Shown here: piece after piece, positions 6,594 through 10,475 of the stretch | How positions within the stretch are numbered: position 1 is the first letter of the stretch | Layout: the number at the start of each line of letters is the position of its first letter | From: Actinomycetota bacterium | Lineage (GTDB): Bacteria; Actinomycetota; Actinomycetes; S36-B12; UBA5976 | Length of the DNA stretch: 10,475 bases | Direction: 5' to 3' | Assembly: GCA_009702945.1 (NCBI GenBank) | Contig: WLGZ01000022.1 | Coordinates: 1-10,475, forward strand | Program-made: the position numbers and the translations under genes | The notes under the pieces: model-generated | Told to the model about the DNA's origin: nothing | Databases searched by the model: none | Seen by the model: the letters and a program-made list of their open reading frames with translations, nothing else

Positions 6594-8078
6594 TTGGAAA
6601 AAAATGAAATTGTATTCAGGGGCGCTCGAACTATTGACCCGGAAACCAAACTTGATGCAGTTTGTGACGTTGCAGTAAATAACGGCAAAATAAGCGCCGT
6701 TGCTCCCGGTGGGGATCCACAACTGGTTGGACTCACAGAGGTTGACATTTCCGAAAAAGTACTGGCACCTGGATTTATTGACTTACATAGTCACTGTAAT
6801 GATTTACCGTCACGCTTGCTTCAAGTATGCGACGGAGTAACCACAGCCCTTGAACTAGAGGCTGGACAGTTGAACGTTGATCAAGCTTACGAAAACTTTT
6901 CTAAGTCAGGCAGTCCAAATAACTTTGGTTACTCAGCTTCTTGGGCATTAGCGCGCATGAAATCCTGTGGCTTGGATGTTTCTAAAGGTTTAGATGCTTT
7001 TGCAGAACACATTAATTCGCCCGAATGGCATCGGGTGATGAATCCGCGGGAACACGGAATGATGATCGATTCACTTTCTAGTGAATTAGAGCAGGGCGCT
7101 CTGGGCATTGGCATTCTTCTTGGATATTGCATGGAGTCACCTGGCTCGGAGTACCTTGAAATTGCCAAGCTTGCTGCTGAAACCCGAACTGCAACATTTA
7201 CTCATGTTCGCGAATTTGATCGCCCAGATAGTGGTCTATATGGCGCTCAAGAAGTTGTCGCTGCGGCGCTAACTACTGGTGCTCACATGCATATTTGCCA
7301 TGTGAACAGCACGTCGACCAGGCAAATAGATAATGTGCAGTTATTGCTAGCGGGAGCGCGCGATCAAGGTTTGCGAGTAACGACTGAGGCATATCCATAT
7401 GGCGCCGGTGCCACCTTCATCGGTGCAGGCTTCTTGGATCCGGAAAAAATGGCATTTACTGCGCTCGAACCTCGCGATGTTTACATTCTTGCAACTGGCG
7501 AAAGGCCACAAACGGCAGCGCGACTTCAGGAATTGCGTGAATCTGATCCAAGCGCCATGGTGATTGTTGATTTCTTAAGAACTGAAGATCTAGACGATTT
7601 AGGATTTTTAACCCGCGCATTGCTTTTTGATGACACTGCTGTTGCATCCGATGCCATGCCACTGGTTCTGCCAAATGGCTATGAGAATTCTGATGGGTTG
7701 TGGCCATTGCCAGCTGGGACCACAACGCATCCAAGAACTGCTGGGACCTTTAGTCGAATTTTTCGTTGGTATGTGCGAGAACTTGGAATCCTTGATGTTG
7801 CTGAAGCGGTGCGGCGCTGCACTTTGATTCCAGCGGAAGTGTTGAAAGATGTTTCGCCAGCGATGAAGCGCAAAGGAAGAATACAAGTTGGTGCTGATGC
7901 CGATTTAGTCATTTTTGATGCAAACAAAATTTCGGATAATGCAACTTATGCTGACCCAATTCAAATTTCAAGCGGTATCGAACATGTATTGGTCAATGGT
8001 GCATTTGTGATTAAGAATGGCGAGCTAATTGAAGGCTCATTGCCAGGTAAGCCGGTTAGAGGAGAAGTAAGTGCTTAG
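6594..8078 (+). CDS. Amidohydrolase, D-aminoacylase / N-acyl-D-glutamate deacylase type
   Basis: This 494-aa cytoplasmic enzyme belongs to the metal-dependent amidohydrolase superfamily, in the branch that removes N-acyl groups from D-amino acids. An N-terminal beta-domain (about 1-58) leads to GFIDLHSHCND with metal-ligand candidates His65 and His67. GVTTALELEAG (81-91) follows; the Glu residues sit near where D-aminoacylases have a metal-bridging Cys. Next come FTHVRE (202-207, His204), HICHVNSTS (233-241, His236), TEAYPYGAGAT (264-274) and ASD with the probable catalytic Asp353. The C-terminus returns to the beta-domain (KGRIQVGADADLVIFD, 427-442). The ELEAG form is, from memory, closer to N-acyl-D-glutamate deacylase/dihydroorotase-like annotations than to broad D-aminoacylases, but specificity is not shown. 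It starts at TTG 20 bases after the regulator gene and overlaps the next gene by 8 bases. Confidence 0.88.
   Translation: MEKNEIVFRGARTIDPETKLDAVCDVAVNNGKISAVAPGGDPQLVGLTEVDISEKVLAPGFIDLHSHCNDLPSRLLQVCDGVTTALELEAGQLNVDQAYENFSKSGSPNNFGYSASWALARMKSCGLDVSKGLDAFAEHINSPEWHRVMNPREHGMMIDSLSSELEQGALGIGILLGYCMESPGSEYLEIAKLAAETRTATFTHVREFDRPDSGLYGAQEVVAAALTTGAHMHICHVNSTSTRQIDNVQLLLAGARDQGLRVTTEAYPYGAGATFIGAGFLDPEKMAFTALEPRDVYILATGERPQTAARLQELRESDPSAMVIVDFLRTEDLDDLGFLTRALLFDDTAVASDAMPLVLPNGYENSDGLWPLPAGTTTHPRTAGTFSRIFRWYVRELGILDVAEAVRRCTLIPAEVLKDVSPAMKRKGRIQVGADADLVIFDANKISDNATYADPIQISSGIEHVLVNGAFVIKNGELIEGSLPGKPVRGEVSA
8060..8064 (+). promoter_or_regulatory. Strong ribosome site fixing the GTG start of the dehydrogenase
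   Basis: AGGAG, inside the purine run AGAGGAGAAG, lies 6 bases before the GTG at 8071 and within the 3' end of the amidohydrolase gene. It supports GTG as the true start and an 8-base overlap of the two genes. Confidence 0.75.
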
Positions 8079-9465
8079 AAGTGCACCGCAGTCACTAATC
8101 GATGAATTGTCAGCAGCTCTGCCCGGACAAGTTACCCAGAATGAAACTGAGTTAAATCGTCACGCCAGCGACGAATCGTTTCATAAAGCCATCCGACCAG
8201 ATGCAATCGTCATGGCTCGTTCGACTGGTGACGTACAAGTCGTAATGCGAATGTGTTCGGCGGCAAACGTTCCGGTAATCCCGTTTGGAGTTGGATCTTC
8301 ACTTGAAGGTCAGATAATTCCTGTTGATGGTGGGATAACTTTGGACATGTCCGAGATGGACAAAATTCTTGAAATTTGTCCTGATGACTTAATCGTTGTT
8401 GTGCAACCAGGGCTAAGAAGAATCCCTCTAAACGATCGACTTGCCAAAGAGGGCCTGTTCTTCTCTGTGGATCCTGGAGCAGATGCAACTTTGGGTGGAA
8501 TGGCTTCCACTGGAGCTTCAGGCACTACAACCGTTCGATATGGTTCGATGCGCGAAAATGTGATGGCACTTGAAGCAGTTTTGGCCGATGGAACGGTAGT
8601 TAGAACTGGCAGTCGTGCGCGCAAAGATTCTGCAGGATATGACTTAACCCGATTGCTCGTAGGTTCCGAAGGCACGCTAGCGGTAATTACTGAACTAACC
8701 TTGCGAGTTTTTGGAATTCCTGAAGCTATGTCAGGTGCTTACTGCACATTTGATCGCTTATCTGACGGAGTAGCGGCAGCGACACTATTAGTTAAGCAAG
8801 GTTTGCCAATCGCGCGCTGCGAATTCTTAGATGCATTAAGCGTTAAAGCAATTAATGCTTACCAAGGAACATCACTAACAGAATCGCCTACATTGTTTTT
8901 AGAGTTTCATGGTTCTAAGAAAAGCATTGCAGACCAAGCTGATGAAGCAGGGGAAATTTTTAGAGAATATGGGGCATCAGATTTCACTTGGGCTGCAGAC
9001 GAAGGCGAGCGACGCAAACTTTGGCAAGCTAGACACAATGCGTACCCAGCAGTTCTGGCTACCCAAGTTGGAGCAACAGCGCTCACAACAGATTCAGCGG
9101 TTCCGCTATCTAGACTTCCGGAAGCAGTGGAATACGCACAGCAAGTATTTGATGATCAGCCGTTCTCCTGGTCGGTTTTGGGACACGTGGCCGATGGTAA
9201 CTTTCACGCATTGTTAATGTTCGATCCAAATGATGAAAAAGCTTATCTAGCAGCAAAAGCAGCATCAACGAAGTTAACGACCCGCGTAATTGAATTAGGC
9301 GGAACTTGCACCGGCGAGCACGGAATCGGTTTAGGAAAGCGTGACTCATTAGTAAACCAAGTTGGTACTGAAACTATTGAATTAATGCGTTCAGTTAAAA
9401 ACACATTCGACCCTAGAAACATTCTCAACCCTGGAAAAATACTATTCCCTAAGGAATCAGCATGA
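8071..9465 (+). CDS. FAD-linked D-lactate / D-2-hydroxyacid dehydrogenase (GlcD/LDHD type)
   Basis: This 464-aa flavoprotein should oxidise a D-2-hydroxyacid to the 2-oxoacid. The N-terminal FAD-binding domain (about 40-215) has PVIPFGVGSSLEGQ (68-81), VDPGADATLGGMASTGASGT (133-152), RYGSMRENV (156-164) and LLVGSEGTLAVITE (195-208). The C-terminal FAD-oxidase domain holds the metal and substrate motif GHVADGNFH (371-379; His372, His379), GTCTGEHGIGLGK (411-423; Glu416, His417) and the closing NPGKILFP (453-460). These blocks resemble mitochondrial LDHD and bacterial cytochrome-linked D-lactate dehydrogenases more than glycolate oxidase subunits with separate partners; no GlcE or GlcF gene is seen. 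D-2-hydroxyglutarate dehydrogenases share the fold, so the substrate is not settled. The GTG start has a strong AGGAG site. The stop overlaps the next ATG (ATGA, 9462-9465). Confidence 0.9.
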   Translation: MLRSAPQSLIDELSAALPGQVTQNETELNRHASDESFHKAIRPDAIVMARSTGDVQVVMRMCSAANVPVIPFGVGSSLEGQIIPVDGGITLDMSEMDKILEICPDDLIVVVQPGLRRIPLNDRLAKEGLFFSVDPGADATLGGMASTGASGTTTVRYGSMRENVMALEAVLADGTVVRTGSRARKDSAGYDLTRLLVGSEGTLAVITELTLRVFGIPEAMSGAYCTFDRLSDGVAAATLLVKQGLPIARCEFLDALSVKAINAYQGTSLTESPTLFLEFHGSKKSIADQADEAGEIFREYGASDFTWAADEGERRKLWQARHNAYPAVLATQVGATALTTDSAVPLSRLPEAVEYAQQVFDDQPFSWSVLGHVADGNFHALLMFDPNDEKAYLAAKAASTKLTTRVIELGGTCTGEHGIGLGKRDSLVNQVGTETIELMRSVKNTFDPRNILNPGKILFPKESA

Positions 9466-10475
9466 CCGACTCATCGTTATCGCTCGGCAGTGAACGCATC
9501 TCGACGCTGGACACTGCATTCGAAATTCTTCAGCAAGCCTGGGAAGGATTTGATTCAGCTCGGCCAGGTCAGCCCCCGACAAGTTTAAAATCACTTGATT
9601 TACTTTCGCATGGGCTTCCTAGCGAAGGAGTTGGCGCAATTGCCGCCCTGCGAGAAGCAGAAACTTTCCTAGACGAAAGCCTGGCTCAGAGCCGACCTAG
9701 ATTTTTTGGCTACGTTGGATCCTCAGGACTTGAAGTTGGGGTACTAGCAGAAGCGCTATCTGCTTCCCATGATGTAAACATGGCCTCGGTTGCTGCAACA
9801 GCGACAATGGTGGAGCAACAAACCATTCAATGGGTCGGCGAGTTTATTGGATTTGGTGCCACCAAGGGCGTCGTCACTAGTGGTGGAATGCTTTCGAATT
9901 TGACCGCGTTAGCCGTTGCCCGAGAGCGGGCACTGCCGGGAAGCAGAATCACTGGACTTGATGGCCGGGGAACCCTCTACATAAGTGCGGAAGCGCACTC
10001 CAGCATCGAACGTTCCGCTGAACTCTTAGGTTTGGGATCAAATGCAGTTCGGTCCATTCCAATTGACGAGAACCGGCGAATGGACATTAGCGCTCTGGAA
10101 GCCCAGATAAAAACAGATGTTGCCAATGGACATGTTCCAATTGCTGTAGTTGCAACTGCAGGCACAACGTTAACCGGAGCTGTGGATCCGATTCGCGAAA
10201 TTGCAAAAGTTTGTAAGGCGCATGGAATCTGGTTGCATGTTGATGGAGCATATGGTTTGCCAGCAGCAGCCACTGAATCGGCAGGTAGATTATTTGACGG
10301 AATCAACTTGGCAGATTCTGCAACTATTGACGCTCATAAATGGCTATTTGTTCCCAAAGCCTGCGGAATCTTGCTAGTTCGGGATGATGCTGCATTGCTT
10401 GCAACCTTTGGACATGCAGCCTCATACATGGTTGATGTTGAGGAAAATCCGGTTGATCGAACACTGGAGTATTCA
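9462..10475 (+). CDS. PLP-dependent group II amino-acid decarboxylase, N-terminal part (cut by window edge)
   Basis: From the ATG at 9462, which overlaps the previous stop, an open frame of 338 codons runs off the right edge. Group II decarboxylase (aromatic-amino-acid / glutamate decarboxylase) features are in order: RPRFFGYV (78-85), GVVTSGGMLSNLTAL (136-150) for the PLP phosphate loop, and ISAEAHSSIERS (174-185) with His179, which would stack on PLP. IAVVATAGTTLTGAVDPI (227-244) follows, then LHVDGAYG (258-265) with Asp261 bonding the pyridine nitrogen, and DAHKW (290-294) with Lys293 as the Schiff-base lysine. The family removes CO2 from an amino acid to give an amine. The IERS.ELLGLG part resembles aromatic-amino-acid decarboxylases, but some relatives are aspartate or glutamate decarboxylases or aldehyde synthases. 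All expected cofactor residues in the visible part are present. Confidence 0.92.
   Translation, partial: MTDSSLSLGSERISTLDTAFEILQQAWEGFDSARPGQPPTSLKSLDLLSHGLPSEGVGAIAALREAETFLDESLAQSRPRFFGYVGSSGLEVGVLAEALSASHDVNMASVAATATMVEQQTIQWVGEFIGFGATKGVVTSGGMLSNLTALAVARERALPGSRITGLDGRGTLYISAEAHSSIERSAELLGLGSNAVRSIPIDENRRMDISALEAQIKTDVANGHVPIAVVATAGTTLTGAVDPIREIAKVCKAHGIWLHVDGAYGLPAAATESAGRLFDGINLADSATIDAHKWLFVPKACGILLVRDDAALLATFGHAASYMVDVEENPVDRTLEYS

Noticed and set aside
6604..6606. ATG as an alternative start for the amidohydrolase
   Set aside because: It is out of frame with the amidohydrolase and would give only a short, unrelated peptide.
9977..10306. Minus-strand frame of 109 codons
   Set aside because: It lies opposite the decarboxylase region that carries the PLP motifs AEAHSS, HVDGAYG and DAHKW. 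The plus-strand frame is real but has no stop within the window.

Overview
The window reads as a bacterial chromosome segment, most likely from an actinobacterium with moderate G+C. The base composition looks to be roughly in the mid-forties by eye. Support for this is inferential: a short lipoprotein signal ending LLTAC|GG, GTG and TTG starts, and a very compact layout with overlapping stop and start codons. Streamlined freshwater actinobacteria (acI / Nanopelagicales type) would fit, but nothing here proves it. No RNA gene, insertion sequence, CRISPR array or clear terminator was found.

Layout: the left edge (1-362, minus strand) carries the N-terminal third of an NAD(P)-dependent aldehyde dehydrogenase. 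It is separated by a 157-bp divergent regulatory region (363-519) from nine genes on the plus strand, read as one operon that runs past the right edge. That region holds a plausible promoter, several inverted repeats and a small leader hairpin. The first five genes are a complete peptide/dipeptide-type ABC importer: lipoprotein binding protein (520-2163), two permeases (2222-3166, 3166-4023) and two ATPases (4020-4994, 4991-5776). The next gene is an unusual TetR-like regulator (5776-6573). Three enzymes follow: a D-aminoacylase/N-acyl-D-glutamate-deacylase-type amidohydrolase (6594-8078, TTG start), an FAD-dependent D-lactate/D-2-hydroxyacid dehydrogenase of the LDHD type (8071-9465, GTG start), and a PLP group II amino-acid decarboxylase (9462 to beyond the window).

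Eight consecutive genes are joined by overlaps or very short gaps, so the importer, its probable regulator and the enzymes look like one transcription unit. My working model is import of a small peptide-like or N-acylated compound containing a D-configured residue. The amidohydrolase would cleave it, and the products would be oxidised or decarboxylated, with the divergent aldehyde dehydrogenase possibly acting on a downstream aldehyde. Family assignments are strong for most genes; the substrate is unknown and the pathway is inference.
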